Source: Planctomycetota bacterium (GTDB lineage: Bacteria > Planctomycetota > Phycisphaerae > WQYP01). Taken from it: 38,972 bases of DNA. The stretch spans positions 1 to 38,972 of the forward strand of contig JAKAEZ010000021.1 in assembly GCA_021819825.1 (NCBI GenBank), given 5' to 3'. Positions 24,733 to 32,657 of the stretch are shown one piece after another. A program made the translations under genes and the position numbers. How positions within the stretch are numbered: position 1 is the first letter of the stretch; every line of letters begins with the position of its first letter. Under the pieces are notes generated by a model. It was not told where the DNA came from. It saw only the letters and a program-made list of their open reading frames with translations, and ran no database searches.

Positions 24733-24767
24733 TTGCTTTTTATACGCCTTAGTGCTATATTTCTAAG
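24733..24767 (+). promoter_or_regulatory. Toxin-antitoxin promoter with palindromic operator
   Basis: TTGCTT (24733-24738) and TATATT (24756-24761) are 17 bp apart. The -10 box sits inside an inverted repeat, CTTAG (24748-24752) and CTAAG (24763-24767). This is where an XRE-type antitoxin would be expected to bind and repress its own operon. Confidence 0.55.
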
Positions 24768-24782
24768 TGTTGGAGGTGAACC

Positions 24783-25163
24783 TTGCGTGTTTTTAAGACC
24801 AAAGCGTTCGCACGCATCGCGCGAAAAGAGGCCCTTGGAGATAAAGCGCTGGCCGAAGCTATCGCCGATATTGAGCGTGGCCTCATTGATGCCGATTTGG
24901 GCGGCGGCCTTATCAAACAACGAATCGCCAGAAGAGGCGAAGGAAAACGCGGCGGGTTCAGGACGCTCATCGCGTGTCATCTTGGGAAAAGAGCCATATT
25001 TTTATTTGCCTTTGCCAAAGGCGATCAGGCCAACATAAGCCCCGAAGACACGCGTGACCTGAAAGATTTTGGCACCATACTATTGGCACTTACCGAAGAG
25101 GCCATCGACCTTATGATAACAAACAGTGAATTGCAGGAGATTATTTATGGCAAAAAAAACTAA
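24783..25163 (+). CDS. RelE/ParE-family (HigB-like) toxin
   Basis: The 126-aa protein begins with TTG behind GGAGGTGA, a strong ribosome-binding site. Its sequence (MRVFKTKAFARIARKEALGD, IADIERGLIDADLGGGLIKQRIA, GGFRTLIACHLGKRAIFLFAFAKG) fits the RelE-superfamily toxins that precede an XRE antitoxin. Such toxins cleave mRNA on the ribosome. The conserved lysine/arginine run GEGKRGGFRT and the FLFAFAKGD strand are typical of this subgroup. The toxin gene comes first, as in higBA. The antitoxin ATG lies inside its last codons, so the pair is translationally coupled. Confidence 0.88.
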   Translation: MRVFKTKAFARIARKEALGDKALAEAIADIERGLIDADLGGGLIKQRIARRGEGKRGGFRTLIACHLGKRAIFLFAFAKGDQANISPEDTRDLKDFGTILLALTEEAIDLMITNSELQEIIYGKKN

Positions 25164-25473
25164 GAAATACCGCAGCGAGATCGCAGAAGCCGTCCATGAA
25201 GGCATCAAAGGGCTGCACCGCGTCGGTCTGGTTGATAAGAAAACCATGCGCGAGTTTGATCTGCGTTGCCTGACCGCCGTTGACGATCTTTCCGCCCGTG
25301 ACATTCAGAGGCTACGGAAACGTGAACGTATCAGTCAGGCTGTTCTTGCCCGTTGCCTTAACCTGACCACCGGACAGGTCAGCCAGTTGGAGCGCGGGGC
25401 GAAGCATGCGCGCGGTGCTACGCTGAAACTGCTGTGCTTGATTGAGAAAAAAGGTCTGGAGGTCGTTCTGTAG
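25147..25473 (+). CDS. XRE-family helix-turn-helix antitoxin
   Basis: I start this 108-aa protein at the ATG of 25147, which has CAGGAG upstream and overlaps the toxin gene by 17 bp. The N-terminal half (MAKKTKKYRSEIAEAVHEGI...) is the toxin-binding part in related antitoxins. The C-terminal half is an XRE helix-turn-helix: DIQRLRKRERISQAVLARCL, then TTGQVSQLERGAKHARGATL. It should neutralise the toxin and repress the operon at the palindrome overlapping the -10 box. Confidence 0.9.
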   Translation: MAKKTKKYRSEIAEAVHEGIKGLHRVGLVDKKTMREFDLRCLTAVDDLSARDIQRLRKRERISQAVLARCLNLTTGQVSQLERGAKHARGATLKLLCLIEKKGLEVVL

Positions 25474-25597
25474 TCGCCTTTTGGAAAAGTGAGGCGGGCA
25501 CGTGACTTGTTTTACCATCTCCAATCTCCAGGTCAGTTTCGAATTGCCCGCCCTTTCCCGGCGAACCGCGATATGCTCCGATCATAATTCTTTTACG

Positions 25598-25755
25598 ACC
25601 TTGTCCATCCACAACTCCCTGCCATAAAATCAACTTCGGTCTTCGCTTACGTTCCACTGGCTCAATTCCCGCTTTGTCTGGGCACCGTTTACCGACGCGG
25701 CCCACCGCTTAAGCTCTGGCCAAGGACCCGCCGGGCCTGCCGAGATCATTCGCCT
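25598..25755. repeat. 158-bp dispersed repeat, copy 2
   Basis: Second copy of 21865-22022, same orientation and length. It lies 125 bp past the antitoxin stop, just before the promoter of the DUF2442 gene. Confidence 0.75.
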
Positions 25756-25763
25756 CCTGTAGC

Positions 25764-25793
25764 TTGCTAACCCAACCGCGCTTCGGTTATAAT
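25764..25793 (+). promoter_or_regulatory. Leaderless-type promoter of the DUF2442 gene
   Basis: TTGCTA (25764-25769) and a perfect TATAAT (25788-25793) are 18 bp apart. The ATG begins at 25800, only six bases after the -10 box, where the transcript itself should start. No ribosome-binding site fits in between. Confidence 0.6.
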
Positions 25794-25799
25794 TTATTC

Positions 25800-26237
25800 A
25801 TGAGTAACAAAACCGCAGCGAAAATTGTCACCACGGACCGGGAGATAGAATCCGCCTTAGCGCTTGGTGCCAAAAGTGCTCGTGCGCCACACGCGGTTCA
25901 CGTCGCCTATAAAGCTGGGGCCAACCAACTGGCCGTAGAGCTATCCAACGGGGCGGTGTTATTGCTGCCTCCGCAATTATTGCAGGGCCTTGAACATGCC
26001 ACGGTGGAACAGTTAAGCGCTGTTCAAATTACCGGGCCGGGTACCGGGCTGCACTGGCCGATGCTCAATGTTGATCATGAAGTTTCCGGACTGCTGACCG
26101 GGATTTTCGGTACGGTAAAATGGATGGCAAAAATCGGCCGCAAGGGCGGGCGTTCACGCAGTAGCGCAAAAATCGCCGCCGCCCGCCGCAACGGAAAAAG
26201 CGGCGGTCGCCCCGCGCACACTGCGGCAGCGCGGTAA
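25800..26237 (+). CDS. DUF2442 domain protein
   Basis: The 145-aa protein carries a DUF2442 domain at about residues 40-105: LAVELSNGAVLLLPPQLLQG, then HATVEQLSAVQ and GTGLHWPMLNVDHEVSGLLTG. The C-terminus is basic (KIAAARRNGKSGGRP), a tail often seen in DUF2442 proteins and possibly nucleic-acid binding. DUF2442 genes often neighbour DUF4160 genes and are suspected of toxin-antitoxin roles; no DUF4160 gene is present. The start at 25800 was chosen because the TATAAT box ends six bases earlier, which makes the longer frame from 25764 impossible for that transcript. Confidence 0.85.
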   Translation: MSNKTAAKIVTTDREIESALALGAKSARAPHAVHVAYKAGANQLAVELSNGAVLLLPPQLLQGLEHATVEQLSAVQITGPGTGLHWPMLNVDHEVSGLLTGIFGTVKWMAKIGRKGGRSRSSAKIAAARRNGKSGGRPAHTAAAR

Positions 26238-26332
26238 CCGGATTATAAACCTTGACCGAGCGCGGGGTTTTGTCAAATTTCCGAAATCGGCGGCGTGAGG
26301 CAAAAACCTACCATGGTCATGTTCTTTGGGCC

Positions 26333-26490
26333 GGCAATATTTCCGGGCGTGGTCAATATCGTTGTTTAATGGGTGGGATCGCGCCGAGGATATCCGGAAC
26401 TGTCGGCTGCGGCGGGCACCCTTTCCGCGACGCGGCGGCACATAAATGTGCCGGCTAACATCACAGATGAGGTCGCCCGGAAATATTGCC
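26333..26490. repeat. 158-bp element bounded by 17-bp perfect inverted repeats
   Basis: GGCAATATTTCCGGGCG at 26333-26349 is the exact reverse complement of 26474-26490. The arms match those of the 24571-24701 element. Inside is a perfect CGGCACAT-AA-ATGTGCCG hairpin. At the right edge a 9-bp stem, GCCACACCC (26488-26496) with GGGTGTGGC (26506-26514), has a T-rich loop. No gene is inside. Confidence 0.85.
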
Positions 26491-26522
26491 ACACCCATGT
26501 TTTTTGGGTGTGGCCGTGCTAC

Positions 26523-26550
26523 TTGTAATTTTACGGGGTTTTTATATACT
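26523..26550 (+). promoter_or_regulatory. Probable rpmB promoter
   Basis: TTGTAA (26523-26528) and TATACT (26545-26550) are 16 bp apart. The predicted leader to the rpmB ATG is about 30 nt and contains GGAG at the right place. Confidence 0.55.
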
Positions 26551-26587
26551 TATGGGTCTGGAATGAACCTGAATTGGAGTTTAGATT

Positions 26588-26863
26588 ATGCCTCATGTTT
26601 GTCATTATACCGGTCGGAAAACACGTATTGGCCGTCAGTGCACCTATCGCGGTAAAGCCAAATATCTCGGTGGAGTCGGTATTAAAATTACGGGCAGATC
26701 AGCTCGTAAATTCAAGCCAAATCTGCAGAAGGTCCGCGTGCTTATTGATGGCAAACCGGCACGCGTCTGGGCATCGGCGAAGGCGTTGAAAACCGGCCTG
26801 GTGACCAAGCGGGTGGCGCGGCGGTTTGTGTATCGCAAGCCATCAGAAGCGGCAGCCGCCTGA
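26588..26863 (+). CDS. rpmB: Ribosomal protein bL28
   Basis: This 91-aa basic protein of the large ribosomal subunit starts at an ATG behind GGAGTTTAGATT. The family features are [13 protein letters not shown] at the N-terminus, the [12 protein letters not shown] motif in the middle (residues 40-51) and [15 protein letters not shown] near the end. A run of alanines closes the protein. It is monocistronic here, with its own promoter, and is not next to rpmG as in many bacteria. Confidence 0.93.
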   Translation: MPHVCHYTGRKTRIGRQCTYRGKAKYLGGVGIKITGRSARKFKPNLQKVRVLIDGKPARVWASAKALKTGLVTKRVARRFVYRKPSEAAAA

Positions 26864-26949
26864 GGTGGCTTCGACCATTTTTGGTGCGGTGAAGCGATTG
26901 GATGCGCCCCGCCAAATTTAGAAAAGCCCCATAAAACAAATATTATCCG

Positions 26950-26981
26950 TATAATACGAGGCCTGTGGAAGGCCTCGTATT
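26950..26981 (+). promoter_or_regulatory. TATAAT box overlapping a 12-bp hairpin before gatC
   Basis: AATACGAGGCCT (26953-26964) pairs perfectly with AGGCCTCGTATT (26970-26981) around GTGGA, followed by TGTTTGG. A TATAAT box (26950-26955) overlaps the left arm. The stem could be the rpmB terminator, an operator, or both. No good -35 is seen. Confidence 0.6.
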
Positions 26982-26999
26982 TGTTTGGATGGTGTAACA

Positions 27000-27311
27000 A
27001 TGGCTGATACGCTCGATGAAACGCAGGTTCGCCACGTCGCACAATTGGCCCGATTGAAACTGGCCGACAGCGACGTGCCGCGGCTAAGCAAACAGATTTC
27101 CTCCATATTGGATTATGTAGGGCAATTGCAGGAAACGAATGTCCAAGGCCTTGAGCCTATGGCCCACCCGTTGCCGCTGCATTCGGTGCTGCGCGAAGAT
27201 GAGATTCGCCCGTCGCTGACGGTTGAGCAGGTGCTGGCGAACGCCCCCGGCAAAGCCGGCGCATTTTTTACCGTACCGAAAGTTTTGGATACCGGTATGG
27301 GCGGCGGTTAA
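27000..27311 (+). CDS. gatC: Asp-tRNA(Asn)/Glu-tRNA(Gln) amidotransferase subunit C
   Basis: The 103-aa GatC subunit stabilises the GatA-GatB pair that converts misacylated Glu-tRNA(Gln) or Asp-tRNA(Asn) to the correct amide. The sequence shows the family pattern: VRHVAQLARLKLADSDVPRL at the N-terminus, ISSILDYVGQLQETNVQGLEP in the middle and FFTVPKVLD at the end. I start at the ATG of 27000 (MADTLDE), since the upstream ATG at 26985 adds residues not typical of the family. It is followed by a lipoprotein gene and then gatA. Confidence 0.93.
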   Translation: MADTLDETQVRHVAQLARLKLADSDVPRLSKQISSILDYVGQLQETNVQGLEPMAHPLPLHSVLREDEIRPSLTVEQVLANAPGKAGAFFTVPKVLDTGMGGG

Positions 27312-27355
27312 GGGCGTGCCTGTAATCTAGCGCCCGGTCCGAGTAATGGCCGGGA

Positions 27356-27383
27356 TTGCGGACAACGTATTGTGTCGTAAAAT
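27356..27383 (+). promoter_or_regulatory. Possible promoter before the lipoprotein/gatA genes
   Basis: TTGCGG (27356-27361) and TAAAAT (27378-27383) are 16 bp apart, giving a leader of about 20 nt to the ATG at 27410. Confidence 0.4.
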
Positions 27384-27409
27384 AGAAGAGTGTTATTGGG
27401 GTCCTGTCT

Positions 27410-28033
27410 ATGTATGCGGTTCGTTATGCGGCATGTCTTTCAGCAGCGGTTGCCGTGCTGCTCTTGGCTGGATGCGCGGGATACAATCCGCTGGCGCATC
27501 CGCAAAACAGCTATCGTGCGAATTTAACCGATCGTGTTCTATCGGTTCACGAATTTTCCACGCAGTCACAGGAAGCCGGGCAGTCGGGTATAACCACCCA
27601 ATCAGTCATGCCCGGTCAGTTGCCACCCGCGGCTGTTACCGGCACCTATAGCTTCACCGTTCCTTATTCGATAACAAGTTTCAAAAAATCGACCGCCACG
27701 TATCGGCAGTATCTGCTTTATAACGGACGACCAACTCCGAACCAGAAGCCGTTCTGCGTTTTAACTGTGGCCGCAAAGGTAGCCCGGAATTGCCGCAACG
27801 GTCTAAAATTTAACGTCAGCGCCAAACGGACGTTCATCCTCAACGGCTTGGCCGCACAGGAGTGGAGCGGCTATACCAATTCGGGCAATCCCTTTGCGGA
27901 ATTAATTGTTTCCCATTTGGGCGGCGGCGATAAACTTGACGCGTTGGCCATTGCGCCAAATGATCAGGTTCGAGCCATGGCGCTAAAAATCTTAAGTTCC
28001 ATTCATTGGACACCGGATACCAGTGGGGATTAA
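27410..28033 (+). CDS. Hypothetical lipoprotein, 207 aa
   Basis: The N-terminus is a clear lipoprotein signal: basic start, AACLSAAVAVLLLAGC with the lipidated cysteine at residue 22, then AGYNPLAHP. The mature domain (about 70-207) has strand-like segments TYSFTVPYSITSFKKSTATY, FCVLTVAAKVARNC and RTFILNGLAAQEW, and no family I can name. It lies between gatC and gatA on the same strand. Gat operons do not normally contain it, so it is either an insertion or a gene with its own promoter (27356). A role in tRNA amidation is unlikely, because the product is exported. Confidence 0.78.
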   Translation: MYAVRYAACLSAAVAVLLLAGCAGYNPLAHPQNSYRANLTDRVLSVHEFSTQSQEAGQSGITTQSVMPGQLPPAAVTGTYSFTVPYSITSFKKSTATYRQYLLYNGRPTPNQKPFCVLTVAAKVARNCRNGLKFNVSAKRTFILNGLAAQEWSGYTNSGNPFAELIVSHLGGGDKLDALAIAPNDQVRAMALKILSSIHWTPDTSGD

Positions 28034-28125
28034 ACGGGCCGTGGCACAACGTGCTCCGCAGCGGCAGGTAAAAACAACCGTTCGCGGGAATATTTTCAGG
28101 GAACTATAAGTCCCTTGGTTTATGG

Positions 28126-29610
28126 ATGCTCTCAATGATCAATGAGTTAAGCGCTGTGGAAGTCCGCGATAAAATCGCTGCCGGCGAAGTAACCGCAGTA
28201 GCCGCTGCGCAAGCCTCTTTATCCGCCATTGCACACGGCGATGGGCAACTGCACGCCTACAATGCGGTGTTTGCGGATCGGGCCTTGCAGCGGGCTAACG
28301 CCATTGACCAAGCCCGGGCCGCCGGCAAACCGCTGGGGCTGCTGGCGGGCGTGCCCATTGCGTTAAAAGACAATCTCTGCACGACGTTTGGGGCCACCAC
28401 CTGCTCGTCCAAGATGCTGAAAAATTTCCATAGCCCCTATGACGCTACGGTGGTAAAAAAGCTCGAACAGGCCGGCGCGGTGATTTTAGGCAAAACCAAC
28501 CTTGATGAATTTGCCATGGGAAGCTCCACGGAGAATTCCGCCTTTGGCCCCACGCGCAATCCATGGAAAACCCAGTGCGTACCCGGCGGTTCATCCGGTG
28601 GATCAGCCGCCGCCACCGCCGCACGGATGTGTGCCGCATCACTGGGGTCGGATACCGGCGGATCCATCCGGCAGCCCGCATCTTTGTGCGGCATTGTCGG
28701 CTTGAAACCTACCTATGGCCTGGTATCGCGTTATGGTCTTGTGGCGTTTGCCAGTTCGCTGGATCAGATCGGGCCGATGACGCGCTGCGTGGAAGATGCG
28801 GCTTTATTACTGCAAGTTATTGCGGGCCATGATCCTCTGGATAGCACCAGTTGGCCCGAGCCGGTGCCGGATTATCTTTCCGATTTGGATAAGCCGCTGG
28901 AGGGCGTGCGCATCGGCCTGCCGGCGGAATTCAGCGGTGAAGGCATTGAGCCGGAAGTCAGCAGCGCCATTGCCCAAGCAGTTGATTTTTATCGCAGCCA
29001 GGGGGCGACGGTGGTAGACGTTCATTTACCGCACACGAAATACGGGATCGCCGCCTATTATGTCATTGCGCCGGCGGAGGCCTCGAGCAATCTTTCCCGC
29101 TATGACGGCGTACATTACGGCCATCGCACAGGCAGGCCGGAGAATTTATTTGATCTGTATGCGGCCAGCCGGGCGGAAGGCTTCGGCCCGGAAGTGCAGC
29201 GTCGCATTATGCTGGGTACATATGCGTTATCTTCGGGCTATTATGACGCGTATTATTTGCGGGCGTTGCGGGTGCGGCAATTGATCAAACAGGATTTTGA
29301 CCGGGCGTTTGAAAAGTGCGATTTCATTGCGTGCCCCACCTCCCCCACCGTGGCCTTTGAATTGGGAGCCAAAAGCGGCGATCCTTTGCAGATGTATTTG
29401 TGCGATGTATTTACAGTAACGTGTAACATTGCCGGTATTCCGGGCATGAATATTCCCTGCGGCTTTTCCAATTCCGGCCTGCCGATCGGCCTGCAGATAC
29501 TGGGTCCGACATTCAGCGAACAACGCATGTTACGCCTGGCCCGCATGTACGAAAAGCATCACAACTGGCACACGCGCAAGCCGAAAATTTCAGAGTCGCA
29601 GGCTGTGTGA
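28126..29610 (+). CDS. gatA: Asp-tRNA(Asn)/Glu-tRNA(Gln) amidotransferase subunit A
   Basis: GatA releases ammonia from glutamine for the transamidation carried out with GatB. The 494-aa protein has the amidase signature with all catalytic residues: Lys81 (IALKDNL), the cis-serine Ser156 (PGGSSGGSAAA) and the nucleophile Ser180 (GSDTGGSIRQP). These are each two positions further than in the Staphylococcus enzyme, from memory of that structure. The length is normal. Two ATGs fit the start (28126 and 28135); neither has a strong ribosome-binding site. gatB follows after 65 bp. Confidence 0.94.
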   Translation: MLSMINELSAVEVRDKIAAGEVTAVAAAQASLSAIAHGDGQLHAYNAVFADRALQRANAIDQARAAGKPLGLLAGVPIALKDNLCTTFGATTCSSKMLKNFHSPYDATVVKKLEQAGAVILGKTNLDEFAMGSSTENSAFGPTRNPWKTQCVPGGSSGGSAAATAARMCAASLGSDTGGSIRQPASLCGIVGLKPTYGLVSRYGLVAFASSLDQIGPMTRCVEDAALLLQVIAGHDPLDSTSWPEPVPDYLSDLDKPLEGVRIGLPAEFSGEGIEPEVSSAIAQAVDFYRSQGATVVDVHLPHTKYGIAAYYVIAPAEASSNLSRYDGVHYGHRTGRPENLFDLYAASRAEGFGPEVQRRIMLGTYALSSGYYDAYYLRALRVRQLIKQDFDRAFEKCDFIACPTSPTVAFELGAKSGDPLQMYLCDVFTVTCNIAGIPGMNIPCGFSNSGLPIGLQILGPTFSEQRMLRLARMYEKHHNWHTRKPKISESQAV

Positions 29611-29675
29611 TGAGAAACTCGCTGCCGCAGGGTGCGCGGGAAGGGTGCCTGGCAATCAAAAGTAAGGATTCATGA

Positions 29676-31193
29676 ATGTCCACTACCGCTGTTGAACCGC
29701 AATATAAAGTGCTTATTGGCATGGAAATCCATGTGCAGTTGGCGACTAAATCCAAAATGTTTACCGGAGCCGCCAACGGGTTTGGCGGTGAACCGAATTC
29801 GCAGGTGGACCCGGTGATTCTGGGGTTGCCCGGAGTGTTGCCCGTCATTAACAAGCGGGCGGTGGAAATGGCGATGATGGTGGGGTTGGCCTTGAACTGC
29901 GACATTGCCGCGCAGACCAAGTGGGACCGGAAAAGCTATTACTACCCGGATTTACCCAAAAATTATCAGATCAGCCAATACGATCAACCGCTGTGCGGTC
30001 CCGGCAGCATGGAATTGCCGTTATCCGACGGCAGCAGCAAAACCGTTCGTATCCGCCGGGCGCATCTGGAAGAGGATGCGGGCAAATTGATGCATGAAGC
30101 CGGTATGACGGAATCACTGGTGGATTTGAATCGTGCGGGAACGCCGCTTCTGGAAATTGTCACCGAGCCGGACCTGAACAGCCCGGAAGAGGCCCGGCTT
30201 TTTGGGGAAGAACTCCGCAGAATTTGCCGATATCTGGCGGTTTCACACGGCATTATGCAGCAGGGGCATATGCGGTTTGAGCCGAATATCAATTTACATA
30301 TCTATCACAATGGAAAAACCATTAAAACGGCCATCACCGAGGTTAAAAATCTCAACAGCTTCCGCTCGGTGGAACGCGCGTGCGGCTATGAAATTCAGAG
30401 GCAGTTGGCCGAATTTCTGGCCAATCCGGATGTTACGCCCAGTGCGGTAAAATCCACCCGCGGCTGGGATGATGACAAAGGCATGACGTTGCTGCAGAGA
30501 GAAAAAGAAGAAGCCCATGATTACCGCTATTTTCCCGATCCGGATCTGGTTCCGCTGCATGTGGCACCGCATTGGGTCAGCGACATTCGCGCCGGCGTGG
30601 TGGAACTGCCGATTGCCCGGAGGAAGCGCTATCAGGAACAATTCGGCATGTCCGCCAAGGAAGCTTTCTCGCTGACGGAAGAACGCGATGTAGCGGATTT
30701 ATTTGATCGTGCCGCGTCGCTGGGAGCGCCGGTGCGCCGGCTGACCAATCTGTTTTTAGGCCCGGCGGCGAAAATGGCCAATGAAGCGGCTTCTGCCGAG
30801 GCCGCCACTGTGTTGATCAGCGATCTACCGGTAACGGCCCAGCAATACGCCAAGCTGGCGGAACTTATTGAATCCGGCGGCATCAGCGCGACATCCGCAG
30901 TTCCGATTTTTGAATATCTGGTCAAGAATCTCGACGCTGATCCAGCCGAGGCGGCACGGGAACTCGGCCTGGTGCAGGTACGCGACCAAAACCAGACGGA
31001 AGCCTGGGTGATGCAGGCCATGGCGGCCAATCCGCAGGCGATCAGCGATTTTAAAAATAATCCGAAGAAAAAGCAGGCATCGCTGGGCTTTTTACGCGGT
31101 GCGGTTATGAAGGCCAGCCAAGGCAAAGCGGATCCCAAACTCGTGGGGGAAATTCTGGAAGCGAAACTCAATGCCGCATCGCAGGAATCCTGA
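29676..31193 (+). CDS. gatB: Asp-tRNA(Asn)/Glu-tRNA(Gln) amidotransferase subunit B
   Basis: GatB binds the misacylated tRNA, phosphorylates the side-chain carboxylate and amidates it. The 505-aa protein begins with KVLIGMEIHVQLATKSKMF, the family signature, and continues with PDLPKNYQISQYDQPL, LEEDAGKLMHE and DLNRAGTPLLEIVTEPDL. The C-terminal 150 residues form the tRNA-binding YqeY-like tail, ending KKKQASLGFLRGAVMKASQG. AAGGA stands eight bases before the ATG. Having all three gat genes implies the organism makes Gln-tRNA or Asn-tRNA, or both, by the indirect route. Confidence 0.95.
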   Translation: MSTTAVEPQYKVLIGMEIHVQLATKSKMFTGAANGFGGEPNSQVDPVILGLPGVLPVINKRAVEMAMMVGLALNCDIAAQTKWDRKSYYYPDLPKNYQISQYDQPLCGPGSMELPLSDGSSKTVRIRRAHLEEDAGKLMHEAGMTESLVDLNRAGTPLLEIVTEPDLNSPEEARLFGEELRRICRYLAVSHGIMQQGHMRFEPNINLHIYHNGKTIKTAITEVKNLNSFRSVERACGYEIQRQLAEFLANPDVTPSAVKSTRGWDDDKGMTLLQREKEEAHDYRYFPDPDLVPLHVAPHWVSDIRAGVVELPIARRKRYQEQFGMSAKEAFSLTEERDVADLFDRAASLGAPVRRLTNLFLGPAAKMANEAASAEAATVLISDLPVTAQQYAKLAELIESGGISATSAVPIFEYLVKNLDADPAEAARELGLVQVRDQNQTEAWVMQAMAANPQAISDFKNNPKKKQASLGFLRGAVMKASQGKADPKLVGEILEAKLNAASQES

Positions 31194-31209
31194 CAGGGAC
31201 GATGGATTA

Positions 31210-32457
31210 ATGAATCTACAACGCTGTTACAAATGGATCATGGGATTTGTTGCAGTTGTTGGCATTGCATCAGCAGGCCCCCGCGCTGAAGGCTATCCCA
31301 AAAACAACCTTGGCTCCATACATCTGAAAGTGTATAACGCGCCGGGCTTTTATACCTTTCACACGGATGTGAGTCTGAAAAAGTTGCGGCAAATCTGGCT
31401 GCGGATGAATTTTGTTGCCGAGGCGTATGAAAAGCGGCTCCATGCGATTTTTGGCGGAGCGGTGACCCAAAAGCTGCCATTTTATATTTTTAAAAATGCC
31501 CATGAGTATTACAAGGACGGCGGAATGCCGGGCAGCGCCGGCGTATTTTATTACAGCTATGAGGGTCAGTGGCTGATGGCCATTGGCGGTGGTCGGCTGG
31601 ATCATCAGGTCTGGCATATCATTCAGCATGAAGGGTTTCACCAATTCACGTTCGCGTTTATTCATCGGTTTCTTCCCGCATGGGCCAATGAGGGAACGGC
31701 GGAGTTTTTCGGGGAGGGATTATTTACCGGTTCAAGTTTTGTCACCGGCTGGCTACCTCCGTATCGTGAAGCACGGATCAAATATGAAATCAAACACAAT
31801 AAATTCAAAACCATTCACGCCATGCGCGAAATGAGCTACAGCAAATGGAATGATGTGCTGATGGGCACGAATTATGATGAAGCATGGTCGATGATTTATT
31901 TTCTCGCCTACGCCAACCATGGACGTTATGGCGTGCCGTTTACAGAATACCTGCGGCTATATCGGCACGGATTTGACGCGGAAACGGCATGGGATCGGGT
32001 ATTTGGCGATAATGATCTGGCCTTTCAGCGACTGTACGTAAAATACTGGATGAACCTGCCGCCGAATGCCACCGCGGAACTTTACGCCCGCGTGCAGACG
32101 CAGACTTTAACTAATTTTCTGGCTCGGGCAGTCACGCTTAAGCAACGATTCTATTCCGCCAAACGGTTTTTTGCCGCCGCGAAAGATGGCGGTTTGAAGG
32201 TTTATGCGTTTCCAAATCGACTTTGGCTGCCGCCAAGTCTTCTGAACCACGCGCTGCATGAATCCACCCGTGTCGGCACATGGTCGATAGATTCGGCATC
32301 GCACTGGCCAAAGCTTATCTGCCTGATGCCGGACGGCACCAAACTTATCGGCAGTTTTCAAATCAGCGATGGCCGGCCGGACGATGTTCGCGTTAAAGTA
32401 ATCTGGGATAAAAAAAACCGACCGCCGACCAAAGGCCTGGAAACGGTGGCTCAGTGA
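31210..32457 (+). CDS. Exported DUF1570-like metallopeptidase-type protein
   Basis: The 415-aa protein starts with a signal peptide (KWIMGFVAVVGIASAGPRAEG) and contains HEGFHQF at residues 140-146. That is an HExxH zinc motif (His140, Glu141, His144). Glu161 in WANEGTAEFFGEG is a plausible third ligand, the layout of gluzincin peptidases. Planctomycetes carry many such proteins, usually labelled DUF1570. The C-terminal 130 residues carry no motif I know. I start at 31210, since the longer frame from 31171 reaches back into gatB. It lies 16 bp after gatB on the same strand and may be transcribed with it. Confidence 0.8.
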   Translation: MNLQRCYKWIMGFVAVVGIASAGPRAEGYPKNNLGSIHLKVYNAPGFYTFHTDVSLKKLRQIWLRMNFVAEAYEKRLHAIFGGAVTQKLPFYIFKNAHEYYKDGGMPGSAGVFYYSYEGQWLMAIGGGRLDHQVWHIIQHEGFHQFTFAFIHRFLPAWANEGTAEFFGEGLFTGSSFVTGWLPPYREARIKYEIKHNKFKTIHAMREMSYSKWNDVLMGTNYDEAWSMIYFLAYANHGRYGVPFTEYLRLYRHGFDAETAWDRVFGDNDLAFQRLYVKYWMNLPPNATAELYARVQTQTLTNFLARAVTLKQRFYSAKRFFAAAKDGGLKVYAFPNRLWLPPSLLNHALHESTRVGTWSIDSASHWPKLICLMPDGTKLIGSFQISDGRPDDVRVKVIWDKKNRPPTKGLETVAQ

Positions 32458-32657
32458 TAAGAAACAGAACCCAAATAAATTCCCGATTTGGCCTGCCGTC
32501 GAACACGGTACCACGGGCAGTACCGGCGGCTATGGAGGAGTCGACGAGCCGCGGATGGGGTATTTTTTCGCAGGTTCATGAGGGGCAAAAATGTTGCCAT
32601 TTTGGGATGTCTTGCGTTGGATAGCCAAGCCGGACGCGGCGGGGTAGAATTATTGCC

